Positions 30,823 to 41,381 are shown, counted from the first letter of the stretch. The stretch: 64,000 nucleotides of DNA from Pelagophyceae sp. CCMP2097 (GCA_026770575.1 MU657206.1:220428-284427); one strand, 5' to 3'. Notes: a model not told the origin generated them from the letters alone. A program made the numbers and translations.

Positions 30823-31257
30823 GACGCAACTGGAGCGCCGCGCGTCCCCCGAATTCTACAGGAGGCTCCACGCGGCGGTCTCCGCGGGAGACGCCCGACC
30901 CACCTGATGAGCAAAGGTCTCAAGCACTGGCCCACAGAGCTAGAGCTTGCCCACAGAAATAACCCCCTCGTGTGAAGCTCTACAGGACCTAGATCTAGGT
31001 ACCTCGGTTAACCGTACGCCATGATCTAATCTAAAGTTTTAACGCCACAGCGCGCCGCAGCGCGCCGGTGTTACAGGGTCACTGCGGTTGCGTTGCGGGG
31101 CGAAACCCTTTCGCCGTCCGCCAACATTTAATATTGGACAATGTTGCTCCGGCTCGGGCTCGGTGCAACGGCCTCGTCTCAGAACAACGCGCATCCGTGC
31201 AGAACAATGGCCAGACAAAGCACCCCGCTCGAGCGCGCGAAATGGCGACCGCGCGTG
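30823..31257. other. Intergenic region
   Basis: About 435 bp between the ankyrin gene start and the TVP38-type gene stop; no gene supported. A short plus-strand frame at 30817-30906 is noted under rejected items. Confidence 0.45.
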
Positions 31258-32058
31258 TTAGTCTCTGTACTCGTCGAGCGTCGCGGCGACGCTCCGCGCG
31301 GCGGCGGCGGTGCCCGCAGCGAGCGCGCCAAATCCGACGACGGCAGCGGCGACGGCGTACTCGCGCGGCACCTTGGTCGCGCCGCTGCCGAGGCTCGCGG
31401 CGACGCGCGTGGAGAGCACGATGGCGAGCGTGCCGGGCAGGTAGCCGAGGATGGTGGCGGCGACGTAGTCTGGGAATCGCGCGCTCGACGCGCCGTAGAC
31501 GTAGTTAATGAAAGGCGGAAACGGGATGAGTCTGAGCAGCAACATGATGCGGAAGCCGTGCGCGGCGACGGCGCGGTCGATGGCGCGGAGCCGCGCGTCG
31601 CTGGCGAGCTTGCGCGCCACGGCGGGCCGCAGCTTCGTCCGACCGATGTAAAACGCAATAATCGCAGAGGTGACGGCGCTACCCAGCACAAGGGCGACGG
31701 CCAAGGCCGGGGGGAAGAGCGTGCCCGAGGCCAAAGCGAGCGCGGTTGAGGGCATGCCGCTCGTCTCGACGGCCAGATATATAGCAACAAAGCCCAGCGC
31801 GCCGTAGGGCCCCGACGAGAGGCGCGTCGCCGTCGCCACCAACTGCGCGCCGACGCCGCCGCCGCGCAGGCCCAGCGCCGCAAACCGGAGGCCCGGCGCC
31901 GCCGTCAGTTTATGCAGCCGCGCCGGCCGCGCGCCTCGCGCCGCCCCGCCGCCGCCGGCGAAGCCCCCGCGGCCGACAGCACCCAGCTGCCGCCGCGGGC
32001 CGCGCACCGCCTCCGCGCCCAACAGGGCCGCCGCGAGGAGAACACAGCGGCGCAGCAT
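31258..32058 (-). CDS. TVP38/TMEM64-type (SNARE-associated, VTT domain) membrane protein
   Basis: Single exon, 266 residues. MLRRCVLLAAALLGAEAVRG is a signal peptide followed by a Gly/Arg-rich transit-like stretch. The VTT/SNARE_assoc domain spans roughly residues 85-240: a helix with GFVAIYLAVETSGMPSTALA, then ASGTLFPPALAVALVLGSAV, then LLLRLIPFPPFINYVYGASS with the family's conserved Arg-Pro re-entrant loop, then FPDYVAATILGYLPGTLAIV, and a final hydrophobic helix. VTT proteins (DedA, VMP1, TMEM41/64) act in membrane lipid scrambling or transport. The N terminus points to ER entry or the plastid. Confidence 0.85.
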   Translation of the reverse strand: MLRRCVLLAAALLGAEAVRGPRRQLGAVGRGGFAGGGGAARGARPARLHKLTAAPGLRFAALGLRGGGVGAQLVATATRLSSGPYGALGFVAIYLAVETSGMPSTALALASGTLFPPALAVALVLGSAVTSAIIAFYIGRTKLRPAVARKLASDARLRAIDRAVAAHGFRIMLLLRLIPFPPFINYVYGASSARFPDYVAATILGYLPGTLAIVLSTRVAASLGSGATKVPREYAVAAAVVGFGALAAGTAAAARSVAATLDEYRD

Positions 32059-32328
32059 CCCACGACGTCGCAACGTTAACCGTAGAGTCGAGTATTCCCA
32101 GGGTACCCTTTCTATACCATGGGTATGGGAAACCCGTCTAGGAATATATTTTCGTGACAGTTCCGAGTCACATGACACTACGTTCGAACATCACGGGATG
32201 GAAAAAATAGAGCTATAATTGCAACACTCGTGCGTTGTGGCTCTCGGAAGGCACGGCGGTGCTTGCTGTCGGGTGGCGCGGTCCTCTCGGCCTCCGCGGC
32301 GGTGGCCTATAGGCCCGGGCCCGGGCCC

Positions 32329-34765
32329 ATGGAGTATCCGCCGAGGGCGCAGGCTCTCTCTCGGCCGCCGCCGCGGCTAAACATCCAGGTGCACTTCCCC
32401 GCCCGGAGCCCGCGGCTCCTCCGCGCGGCGAACGTCCGCCGCGGATGCGCGGCCGTTTCGCGTGTTACAAAATTCATGATAGGTGCGGTTGAAGGGCGAC
32501 GAATGGCGTGAATTTTCGAGTCAATCCGACGCCGCGCGGTGCGTGACTCCCGGACCCGGGCGCGCGGGAGCCGCCGGCGGGACGCCCGTCGCCCCGTCGC
32601 GGACGCCCGTCGCGTCCTTTGGAGACGCGGGGGCTTGTTGGAGGCGCACTTTTGCGCGCGGCGGGGGCGGACTCGCGCGGCTCAGGTACTACAACATCTC
32701 GCAAGCGCACTTCTCGCTGCTCCTGCACGGCAAGAGCTCGTCGGAGATGATGCAGCTCTTCGAGGTGAAGCGGCCCGACCCCGCGGCGCGCGGCGCCGCG
32801 CGCGGGGCCGCGGCGCGCGGCGCCGCGCCGTGGCCGCCCCTCGTCACGCCGCCCGAGCTGGCGCGGTACGCGGACTGGCGCGGCGACGCGGCGGCCGACC
32901 GGAAGCGGCCCGCGCCGGCCGCCGGCGACGCAGACGACGTCGCCGTGCGAGGCCCGCGCCAGAGGCACGACAGGCCCCCCGTGGCCCGCGCGCCCGCGGC
33001 ACCCGCGCCCCACGCGGCGCCCGCGGCGCCCGCGGCGCCCGCGGCGGCTGACGGCGCGGCTGTCTGCGCGCGCCCACGGGTGGACCGGCCGCGGCCGCGA
33101 CAGTCGCGCGACGGGCGCGCGCCCGCGGAGAAGGCGATCTCTGCGTTCCACCCTTGGTCCAATTTCTACAACGAAACGCACTTCTCAAAGGAAGTCTCCG
33201 CGCCGCGCCGCCGCGGCGCCGGCGCCTGGCCCGACGCCCACGGCGGCGCCGCCTCGCCGCGGAGGGCCAAGCACCGCAGCCGCGCCGCGGACGCCGGCGC
33301 GCAGCTGGCCGTCTCCGTCTGGCTCACGAGCGCCCCCGACTCGGCCACTGGGGGCGAGGCGCCGCCGGAGGACCGTGCGAGCAAAACCCCCGACGACGAG
33401 CCGAGCCGCAGTTCAGCGGCGCGGCTCGCCTCGCCGGCACTTGACGGCGCGCAGCTGGCCGTCTCCGCCTGGCTCACGCGCACCCCCGACGCGACCGCCG
33501 GGGGCGAGGCGCCGCCGGAGGACCGTCCGGCCCAAGACCCCGACGAAGTGCCGTGCCGCAGCTCGGCGGCGCGACCCGCCTCGTCGCCACCAGCGCGTGA
33601 GATGCCTCGGACGGAGGCCACTCGGCAGCTCGTCGTCTCCGCCTGGCTCACGCGGGTCCCAGACACGGCCACCGGGGGCGAGGCGCCGCCGGAGGACCGT
33701 GCGGCCCAAGCCCCCGACGAAGAGCCGTGCCGCAGCTCGGCGGCGCGACCCGCCTCGTCGCCACCAGCGGGTGAGATGCCTCGGACGGAGGCCACTCGGC
33801 AGCTCGTCGTCTCCGCCTGGCTCACGCGGGTCCCAGACACGGCCACCGGGGGCGAGGCGCCGCCGGAGGACCGTGCGGCTAAAGCCCCTGACGACGAGCC
33901 GCGCCACCAAAGCCCCCACAGTCCGGCGGCGCGGCCCACCTCGCCGCCTCCGGCGCGCGAGGTGCCTCAGACGGAGGCTCCTCGGCGGCAAAGGGCGCCG
34001 CGCGCACGGCCGCCGATGCCGCTCCAAGCCGAGGCGACTTCGCCCACGACCGCGAGCTCGCGACGCGGGCGCTCGGCGACCAGCGAGGCGACTGCGGCTG
34101 TTCCCGCTCCCGCTCCCGCTCCCGCTGCCGCGGCTGCCGCACCGAAACGCAAGCGGGCGCCCCGCAAGAAGCCGCCGCCGCGGGCCATCGAACCGGAGGC
34201 TGCCGACCTCTTCATGCCCGTGCCCTCGTTTCGTGGACGCGCGTGCGCGCTGATGATGCCCGGACCGATGTGCGCTTCATCGCGCGGGTCCTCGTGGGCC
34301 GGCGCCGCCGTCGACGCGCCGCCGCGCTGTGCGTCGCCGGTGTTCTTCGCCATGCCGCCGCCAGCGCTGGCGGAGCGACCGCCGTCGGAGCGCGCGCCGG
34401 CGCGGCCGGCGCTGGCGCCGGCGCCGTGGCCGGCGCCGCCCTCGATGGCGCCGCCGGCGCTAGCCCCGCTCGTGGCGGCGCTGGCGGCGCAGCACTACCA
34501 CCGGTCGCTGGCGCAGTGGGCGTCGATGCAGTGCTTCTACGGCGCGGGCCCGCCACCGAACGCGCCGATGCCGGCGTCGTGCTACGCGCCCGCGCTGCTG
34601 CAGCCCGCGTCTTCCTGCTACGACGCCATGCGGTGGTACGCCGCCGCGCCCCGCGACACCCGCGCCGCGGCGCCGCCCGCGCAGTACGCTACCGCGCCTA
34701 ACGGCTGGTGGCCGCGCGCGCCCGCGGCGAACGCGGGCCCGCAGCCGCCCGGCCGAATGCTTTAG
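32329..34765 (+). CDS. HTH-like (NUMOD1-type) protein with long Pro/Ala repeat region
   Basis: 731 residues from exons 32329-32388, 32483-32538 and 32686-34765, in phase. The N-terminal 70 residues read LNIQVRLKGDEWREFSSQSD, AARYYNISQAHFSLLLHGKS: a W-x-x-F-x-S-x-x-x-AA ... IS ... G-K pattern like NUMOD1 or related helix-turn-helix motifs. A partial echo, FYNETHFSKEVS, follows about 110 residues later. The middle holds four tandem units (see repeat at 33302-33975). The C-terminal third is Pro/Ala/Met rich with a PKRKRAPRKKPPP nuclear localisation-like patch. A DNA-binding regulator is the best guess, from motif shape only. The ATG at 32329 is the only start giving an in-phase first exon. Confidence 0.6.
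33302..33975 (+). repeat. Four tandem coding repeats (units 2-4 spaced 174 bp)
   Basis: Units start at 33302, 33452, 33626 and 33800, each encoding QL(A/V)VS(A/V)WLT followed by GGEAPPEDR and a Ser/Ala/Pro stretch. Units two to four are almost identical at DNA level and exactly 174 bp apart (150 bp between the first two), so the array expanded recently. Confidence 0.85.
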
Positions 34766-34990
34766 TTGATATTGTGTCCAAACTCCGCCTCGAGGACTGA
34801 GCCAGGCGGCTGCCTACGGACCGCGACGGCGGCGACGCACGGAGCGGGAACGCTCGTGCAGCCATCTCGATAGTGCGCCCTCGACGAAGGGTTAAAGAAG
34901 GGTCCTCGGCGGTTCTCGTATCCGACGCGGAAATCGGCGAAAAGTGAGATTTTCTTAGGTCGCCGAAGCTCTCCACGGGGGCCGTGCGCG

Positions 34991-37060
34991 ATGATGCGCC
35001 GGGTCTGGGGCCTGCAGCACCGGATACGACGGCGGCCGGCCTGGCGCCCGGCGTCGTCGGCGGCGAACAAGAAGAAGGACGATGGCGAGCGTGTCAAGCT
35101 CCCCGTCCCTAGCGAGTACACCCGACCCTCCAACTTCGGCCAGGGACTCGCCGCGAGCCTGCGCCTCGTCGTGACGGGCGTGGCCTCGGGCGCCGGCGCG
35201 CACACCCCGGCGTCTTGTTTGGCAGACGAGGCGCGCCGTCGACGCGCGCGCGCAGGTTGGTCGCGGCCCCCATCCTCGGCGCCAAGCAGGGCGGCGCCGG
35301 CGGCTTCGTCGTCGGCATCGGCATCGGCCTCGTCGCCGCCGTGCGTCGCCGGCCCCGCGCCGCTGCGCCCCGCGAGGGCCCTGCCGGCACGCGCGACGAC
35401 GCAGGTGGCGCTGCCCGCGAACGGTGTGCTGCGGGGCGTCGCGGCGCTCGCCGTGGGCGCGGCGAGCACGCCCGGCGCGGTGCGCGCCTCGCGTGCGGGC
35501 CAGGAGTGGGACGCGGTACTGGGCCAGTGGGTCGACTACGACTTGGACCGAGAACGGCAACGCTTCTGTACCGACGATGCCGAATCTCTCCTCAAGCAGC
35601 ACATCCTAGAGCGCAAAGAGGAGGCCAAGGAGATGCTCAAGAAGCTCGCGGACGACGACGACGACGACGAAGACGACGACGACGACGACGACGACGGCCC
35701 CAAGAAGAGCAAGGCTGCTCCGGCCAAGGAGAAAGTGAAGGACATGGCTTTGTACGACTCGCTGGGCGTGGCGCCGGACGCGGCCGAGGGCGCGATTAAA
35801 AAGGCGTACTACAAGGCTGCGCTGAGCTGCCACCCGGACAAGCATCCGGGCGACTTGAAGGCCAAAGAGGCGTTCCAGAAGATTTCTACAGCTTATGCGG
35901 TCCTTTCGGACCCGGTTGCGCGGCAGCGCTACGACAGCAAGGGCTCAGTGGACCCGGCCAAGGCGGGGCCGGGCACTTCGCAGTTTTACGCCATGGTCTT
36001 TGGTTCGGACGCGTTCGTGAGATACGTCGGCGAACTCCGAATCGCAAGTATGTTCCAAAAAGCCGCCGCCGGCGACGACGGCGACGACGACGACGAACCG
36101 GACACCGCAGAGGCCGAGTTCCGCCAGGCGAAGCGAGCGGTGACCCTCGCGACGACGCTGCGCGACGACTTGGAACCTTTCTTAAAGGGCGAAATGGACG
36201 CCGCCGCGCTGGCGCAGCGCAGCCGCGCCGTCGCCGACGCGCTGGCCTCGACGTCCCTCGGCGCGACGCTCGTCCGCGTCATCGCGCACGTCTACAAGGC
36301 CAGCGCGGCGCGCCATTCGCCGGGCGCCGGGGCCGCCGTCCAAAAGGCGCGCGACTTCACCCACCTCATGGGCACGAGACTAGAGGCCTTGGTCGCAGGC
36401 GCCGCCTCCGTCGGCGCTGCGCACCGCATGCGGCGCGCCGTCGGCAGCGAGGCCGCCGCCGCCGCCGCAGACGACGGCGTACCGCTGTCAAAGGCCGTTT
36501 GCTTGGTGGTAACCGACGCCGGCGGCGACTGGGCCTGCCGCGCCTTCGCGCGAAAGCCCGACGCCGAGGCGCACTTCAAGCAGCTGCCCTACACGCGCGC
36601 CGCCGTCCTCTTTTCCCGCGCGCCCGCGGCGGGCCGGCGCGCGGCCGGCGAGTGGAAAGCAGAGCGGCGATACGGCATCGGCTATGCGACGCGTGCCCTC
36701 GTCGACGCCGTCGCGGCGGCGCCCGGCGACGCGACGACGCGCGGCCTGAACACGCGGCGCCTCAAGGCCATTCAGGGCGAGATGGTCGGGTCTGTCTTCG
36801 CGGTGGGGTGGCGCATGTCCGTCGTCGACGTCGAGGCGACGCTGGGCAGCGCCATCTCCAAGCTCTTCCGCGACGCCGGCCGCGACGCGTCGAAGCGGCA
36901 GAGGCTCGGGGAGGGCCTCGCCGTCGTCGGCGACGCGTTCCTGAAAGCGGCGGACGCATCAAAACACGAAGCGTCCGTCCTCGAGCAGCTCCTCGCGCAC
37001 GAGTTCGGCAAGATGGAGCAGCAGGGCGCCAAGAAAGGCGCCAAGGGGCGCCCGCGGTGA
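34991..37060 (+). CDS. DnaJ/Hsp40 protein with J domain and DnaJ-X domain
   Basis: J-domain co-chaperone that stimulates Hsp70. Residues after about 35740 have the J domain (LYDSLGVAPDAAEGAIKKAY, with HPD in SCHPDKHPGD, and LSDPVARQRYDSKG), directly followed by the DnaJ-X region (FGSDAFVRYVGELRIASMF ... helical C terminus), as in Caj1/Djp1 and plant DNAJ10. An N-terminal Gly/Ala-rich segment (LVAAPILGAKQGGAGGFVVG, then VALPANGVLRGVAALAVG) lies in short exons around 35254-35340 and from about 35405; the first exon begins at 34991. A run of aspartates (35650-35697) precedes the J domain. J and X domains are certain; the two 5' introns are read from acceptor sites and phase. Stop at 37058-37060. 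Confidence 0.85.
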   Translation: MMRRVWGLQHRIRRRPAWRPASSAANKKKDDGERVKLPVPSEYTRPSNFGQGLAASLRLVVTGVASGAGAHTPASCLADEARRRRARAGWSRPPSSAPSRAAPAASSSASASASSPPCVAGPAPLRPARALPARATTQVALPANGVLRGVAALAVGAASTPGAVRASRAGQEWDAVLGQWVDYDLDRERQRFCTDDAESLLKQHILERKEEAKEMLKKLADDDDDDEDDDDDDDDGPKKSKAAPAKEKVKDMALYDSLGVAPDAAEGAIKKAYYKAALSCHPDKHPGDLKAKEAFQKISTAYAVLSDPVARQRYDSKGSVDPAKAGPGTSQFYAMVFGSDAFVRYVGELRIASMFQKAAAGDDGDDDDEPDTAEAEFRQAKRAVTLATTLRDDLEPFLKGEMDAAALAQRSRAVADALASTSLGATLVRVIAHVYKASAARHSPGAGAAVQKARDFTHLMGTRLEALVAGAASVGAAHRMRRAVGSEAAAAAADDGVPLSKAVCLVVTDAGGDWACRAFARKPDAEAHFKQLPYTRAAVLFSRAPAAGRRAAGEWKAERRYGIGYATRALVDAVAAAPGDATTRGLNTRRLKAIQGEMVGSVFAVGWRMSVVDVEATLGSAISKLFRDAGRDASKRQRLGEGLAVVGDAFLKAADASKHEASVLEQLLAHEFGKMEQQGAKKGAKGRPR

Positions 37061-37330
37061 CCGGCGCGAGCGGCGCGCCCTCTCGGAACCGCCGCCGTTT
37101 TGAAGCCGTAACCAACATGTATCGTACCGACGCGGGCCAAGACATCGAAAGCGGGGACCGCCGCGATGCAGCGGAAACGGGCGGACTCTGTGGCTCGCGC
37201 TTGGGATCAAGATCCGGGCCCATCGATCCGGGCGAGAGACGCACGTTCCAAGAATCCAAAAGACAGCAAAAATTGCAGGACCCTTCTTCGACTCGGCTTC
37301 AGTGGAGGGCTCCGGGTCAAAGCTCTGACC

Positions 37331-38140
37331 ATGTCCAAGGTGATGGTGCTCGTCGCGCTCGCGGTGGCGGCGACCCACCGCGCCGGGCTCCTCACAGTCG
37401 CCGGCGCGTCGATGGCGGTCCTCGCCTCGCTCGAGGGGGCGGCTGCGCACGGGCCCGTAGACGACGCCCCCCCCGCGGCGGCGGCGCGCTCCCGCATTAG
37501 AACGCGGGCCGCGGCGGCGACCGACGCCGGGCACCGCGCGACGCAGACCGACGGCAACCGCATCTTGCAGGGCGGGGACGACGGCTCGCGCGACGACGGC
37601 GTTATCAGCGGCATCCCCGTCACCCCGGATCCCATCGACCTGCCTCCAGGGGACGGCGTCGGGGATACCGCGCCGACTGCCGTGCCGACGCTGCTCCCGA
37701 CGGCCGTCCCGACGCCGCTGCCGGCGGCGCCGACATCGGCCCCGACGTCGGGGCCGACAGCTGCCCCGACGACGGCGCCGACGTCGGCCCCGACGGCGGC
37801 GCCGACTGCCGCCCCGACGGCAGCGCCGACTGAGGGCTGCGCGGACAGCGCGTCGTGGTCCAAGAGGAAGGCGCCGTCCAAGGACTGCGCCTGGGTCGGC
37901 GTCAAGGCGGCGAAACGCTGCCAACGCAAGAGCGCCGATGGCGAGCGCGCGGACGAGGCGTGTCTTTCGAGCTGCGGCGGCTGCGGCGACTGCCGCAACT
38001 CGGAGACGTGGCACAAGAAGAACGCGCCGCGCAAGTCGTGCGCCTGGGTCGAGAAGAAGCCCGTTTCGCGCTGCTCGGCCAAGGACGAAACGCAGGTGCG
38101 CGCGAGCGACGAGTGCGCCGCCGCCTGCGGCGCCTGCTGA
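37331..38140 (+). CDS. Secreted Cys-module protein with Pro/Thr linker
   Basis: Single exon, 269 residues. The start MSKVMVLVALAVAATHRAGL is a signal peptide. After an Ala/Arg-rich region comes a Pro/Thr linker (units such as APTSAPTSGPTAAPT, about residues 115-170), then two 48-residue cysteine modules with the same plan: W-x-x-x-x-A-P-x-K-x-C-A-W-V then R-C then a terminal A-C-x-x-C-G-x-C. Such modules on PT linkers are common on stramenopile cell-surface or wall proteins. Function beyond extracellular binding cannot be said. Confidence 0.75.
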   Translation: MSKVMVLVALAVAATHRAGLLTVAGASMAVLASLEGAAAHGPVDDAPPAAAARSRIRTRAAAATDAGHRATQTDGNRILQGGDDGSRDDGVISGIPVTPDPIDLPPGDGVGDTAPTAVPTLLPTAVPTPLPAAPTSAPTSGPTAAPTTAPTSAPTAAPTAAPTAAPTEGCADSASWSKRKAPSKDCAWVGVKAAKRCQRKSADGERADEACLSSCGGCGDCRNSETWHKKNAPRKSCAWVEKKPVSRCSAKDETQVRASDECAAACGAC

Positions 38141-38336
38141 GCCGGCGCCCCAGCCCGCCACAAGCGGCGTCCTTATTGACGCCGCGGCCGGCGGCGCCTT
38201 TCGTCCGCAGCGCCGGACAGCTTTCCAGGGCAGCCCCAGCGCACGCCGGGCTGCTCCTCTCCTTATTCAAGTTTTGGCCTCTTTCAAATCGCGCCGCAGC
38301 GCGGCTCCGCGCCTCCGCGAAGCAAGGGTGGGACTC

Positions 38337-38351
38337 GGGGGGGGGGGGGGG
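38337..38351 (+). repeat. Homopolymer G15
   Basis: Fifteen consecutive G bases after GGGACTC; likely length-variable and error-prone in assembly. Confidence 0.9.
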
Positions 38352-38438
38352 ACACCGCCGGTCGTGATTCCCTCGGCCGCGGGCGGTCGCAAAAACTTGA
38401 AGTGACCTCGCTTTTAAATTTGGGCTTTTTGCATAGTC

Positions 38439-39027
38439 TAGGGAACGGCCTCTCCAATTTGGTACGCCCTGTCATGATTTTCACCCAACTTGGTACGCTT
38501 TGACCTTTTTCGCTCAAGCGGGTCGATCCGGCCTCTCCTGGGGCCCCGTTTCGCGGCGTGGCGCGGCTCGATGGCACCCGACCGCGCCTCGGACTTCAAT
38601 GAGGAAGGCCGGGCCGCCAATCTGACGCCAGGGCCATTCTCGTGACAACTACTCCGGTTGAAAAATGAAGCTTTGCGCGCAATCTGGATGCCCCCCGAGG
38701 CCCGCTTCACGGCGCGGGCCCCGCGACGGCCGCACTGACGACACACCAAAGCAGCCGCACCTCTTCGTCGGGAGACTCGCGCCGAACCACCGCCGCCGGT
38801 CAAGAGATTTTGGCCGACTTGCCTTTTTGGCGAAGCTTAGCGGGTTGGTGGCTGGTTCAACCAGCCCTCGGGCGAGCCTGAAATTTGGGCAGCTCGCAGA
38901 GACCATCGTCCCGGGCCCCGATCCGAAGTATCAGCCTCGTAGTCGGCGTACAGCCTGCCCGGCGCTAAAAATAGCGAAAGCGTACCAAATTAGGAGAGCG
39001 TACCAAATTGGAGAGGCAGTTCCCTAC
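38439..39027. mobile_element. 589-bp inverted-repeat (MITE-like) element
   Basis: Left arm (38439-38502) reads TAGGGAACGGCCTCTCCAAT then TTGGTACGC and a second AACTTGGTACGCTTT. The right arm (38976-39027), reverse complemented, reads TAGGGAACTGCCTCTCCAAT then TTGGTACGC and a second AATTTGGTACGCTTT. Each arm thus carries two copies of a CCAATTTGGTACGC-type motif, reminiscent of subterminal transposase sites. The interior is lower in GC with no transposase frame. Non-autonomous DNA transposon is the likely class. Confidence 0.55.
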
Positions 39028-39428
39028 GTCCCTTCAGCTCAGACACCCCAAAACGGCCCCTCTGGAGGGATGGCTTACGCGACGCGTGTCGTGGAAGAGC
39101 AGGGCGTGGACGAGCAGTGACAATGAGTCCACCAGAGTTGAAGTAGATTTCCGTCAGAAAAGGGGACGCCAAGCATACCTGGCGGAAGGAGGAAGTAGAT
39201 GGCAGACGCGGACCGAGCGACGGCAGATTTAGATTAACATTTCAAAGGTCTCTCGAAACGGCTCTTCTGGACGGAGAAAACCGGCGCGGGCGCTGCCGGT
39301 GCGTCTTGGATCGTGTTCGTAAGCTGGTTACTTCAAATTAAACATCCGGACGGTCGACCCACAAGGGTCGGCGTGCGGTCCTCGCGGGCGACACCGCGTG
39401 CAATTCAAGAAGGCGCCGCCGCGCGCGT

Positions 39429-41381
39429 TCAAAACAAGGCGCCGTGGAGCGCTGCGGCGACGGCGACGGCGAGAGCGAACGACGCCGCGGAAGACGCCGC
39501 CCCGGAGCTCTGCGGGGTCGTCGGCGTGGCCGTCGGCGTGGCCGTCGACGCGGCCGTCGGCGCGGTAGTCGGCGTGGCCGTCGGCCCGGGCGTCGGCATG
39601 GCCGTCGGCGGGAATTCGACCTTGACCACGGCGGCGGCGACGGCGGCGACGGACAGGGCGGCGTCGACGGAGCCGAGCTGGACGGCCGCGGCCTCGGCGA
39701 CGAGCGCCGAGGCGAGCGCATTCGCGTACGACCCCGTCGTGATGGCGGTCGTGAGCTGCGCGGTGACGGAGGCCGATACTGAAGCCTGGAGGGCGGCGAT
39801 GGCGTCGCCGGCCGCGACTCGGAGCTTGAAGGACATGGAGTAGGCGACGTCGAGATCCGTTGCCAAGAGACGGCGGAGGCTGACGCCGACGCCAGCCTTG
39901 GCCGTGGCGCCGGTCACGGCGACGTCGTCCGCCGAAACGCCGTCGACGACGGCGGCGACGGATGCCCGGAACGCGCGCACCGCCGCCGCGTCGCCGAGGA
40001 ACTCGGCCGGCGTCGCCTCGGTGCTAAAGACCATGGCCGCGGCGAACTCGACGGCCACGAGCGGCGCCGTCGTCGGCACCGACGTCGGCACGGACGTCGG
40101 CGCCGTCGTCGGCAAGGACGTCGGCACGGGCGACGGCGCCGCCGACGGCGCGGGCGACGGCGCGGCTGACGGCGCGGCCGAGGGCGTCGCCGAGGGCGTC
40201 GCCGTAGGCCCCGGCGCTTGCTGGGGGTCCCCGTTAGTCGTCGGTAAGACCATGAGCGTCGGGCTCGACGGAGACGGAGTCGGCTCGGTCGTCGGGCTCA
40301 GCGTCGGCGCAGCCGTCATGGGCGCCGTCGGGGCCGGCGTCGGGGCCGGCGTCGGGCGCGCCGTCGGGCTGGGAGTCGTGTCGACGACAGTCGGGCGCAG
40401 CGTCGGGCGCAGCGTCGGGGCCGCCGTAGGGGCCGCCGTCGGGGCCGCCGTCGGCCGCGCCGTCGGGGCCGCCGTCGGCCGCGCCGTCGGGTTGGGAGTC
40501 GTGTCGACGACGGTCGGGCGCGGCGTCGGGCGCGGCGTCGGCGACTTCGTCGGGCGCGGCTCGGGCGCGTCCGTCGGGCGCGGCGCTGGTGCCTTCGTCG
40601 GGCGTGGCACGGGCGACTTTGTCGGGCGCGGCTCTGGCGCGTCCGTCGGGCGCGGCACGGGCGATTTCGTCGGGCGCGGCACGGGCGACTTTGTCGGGCG
40701 CGGCTCGGGCGCGTCCGTCGGGCGCGGCACGGGCGATTTCGTCGGGCGCGGCTCGGGCGCGTCCGTCGGGCGCGGCACGGGTGATTTCGTCGGGCGCGGC
40801 ACGGGCGACTTTGTCGGGCGCGGCTCGGGCGCGCCCGTGGGGCGCGGCGCGGGTGCCTTCGTCGGGCTAGGCGCGGCGGCGAGGGTGAGCTTGCAGTCTA
40901 TGGTCTTGGTCACCTGGCCGTACTGCTGGGCCCAGGCGGCGGTGACGGTGATGGTGCCGGTCGAGGGCGCGGTGAGCTTGAGGTTGTTTTGGGTCAATAC
41001 CCGCGAATCAGAGCAGCCCAACGTAGACGCGACAAACTGGGCGCCGCTCGCGACCATGAGATAATTGTCGTTGTTCCCGACGCCCGTCAGTGTTGCCGTG
41101 ACCGTCTCGCCGGCGACGTACGTGCCTCCGCACTGGATCGGGCCGGAGTTGCCTTGCAGCTGTATTACTCGCGCGTCGTTCTCGATGACGGCTTTGCCCA
41201 TGATGACCGTGCCCTTCTGGAAGGACCCGCAGCCGAGGTATCTGGGAAAGGCCGCCGCCTTGAGCACCTACAAGATGCGGCTCTGGCGAGGGCAGAAAAG
41301 GGGGAGCCCAAAAAACGTTGTAACCGACGCAAGGACGCCGCAAAGCACGGCGACGGCGGCCAGCAGCGTCCGCGTTGCCAT
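39429..41381 (-). CDS. GPI-type cell-surface protein with long Pro-Arg-Pro-Thr repeat stalk
   Basis: 627 residues from exons 41381-41337 (MATRTLLAAVAVLCG, signal peptide core) and 41267-39429. Residues 20-125 form an extracellular domain with four cysteines (CGSFQKG, GPIQCGGTYVAGETVTATLT, LGCSDSRVL, and a final IDCKLT) similar in plan to reeler-type beta sandwiches. A stalk of about 30 units of PRPTKSPV/PRPTDAPE and related PT units follows (40864-40100). The C-terminal domain has SLRRLLATDLDVAYSMSFKL. The extreme C terminus is Ser/Ala then hydrophobic (ASFALAVAVAAALHGALF), as for a GPI-anchor signal. Likely an adhesin or wall protein; the reeler comparison is tentative. Confidence 0.75.
40380..40864 (-). 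repeat. 24-bp tandem repeats coding the PRPT stalk
   Basis: About 20 units of 24 bp, built on GTCGGGCGCGGC plus CGGGCGACTTT or CGGGCGCGTCC on the plus strand, encode alternating PRPTKSPV and PRPTDAPE. Perfect or near-perfect units suggest frequent length change. Related but looser PT units continue down to about 40100. Confidence 0.85.

Larger units (their letters stand above)
38141..39428. other. Intergenic region with MITE-like element and poly-G
   Basis: About 1.3 kb between two convergent cell-surface genes. Contains a G15 run at 38337-38351 and the inverted-repeat element 38439-39027. No gene is supported; long frames there lack codon bias. Confidence 0.55.

Noticed and set aside
30817..30906. 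Short plus-strand frame starting MTQLERRASPEFYRRLHAAV
   Set aside because: Looks peptide-like but has no continuation, and it overlaps the ankyrin gene start on the other strand; too short to support.
35650..35697. GAC repeat as a disease-like expandable microsatellite
   Set aside because: Encodes an acidic linker in frame before the J domain; common in this genome and not unusual here.
36499..37500. Long frames overlapping the DnaJ gene in other frames
   Set aside because: Shadow frames created by high GC; the J-domain frame has the conserved residues.
40380..40864. Regular 24-bp repeats as a CRISPR array
   Set aside because: No spacers; units encode a continuous Pro-Arg-Pro-Thr stalk in a eukaryotic gene.
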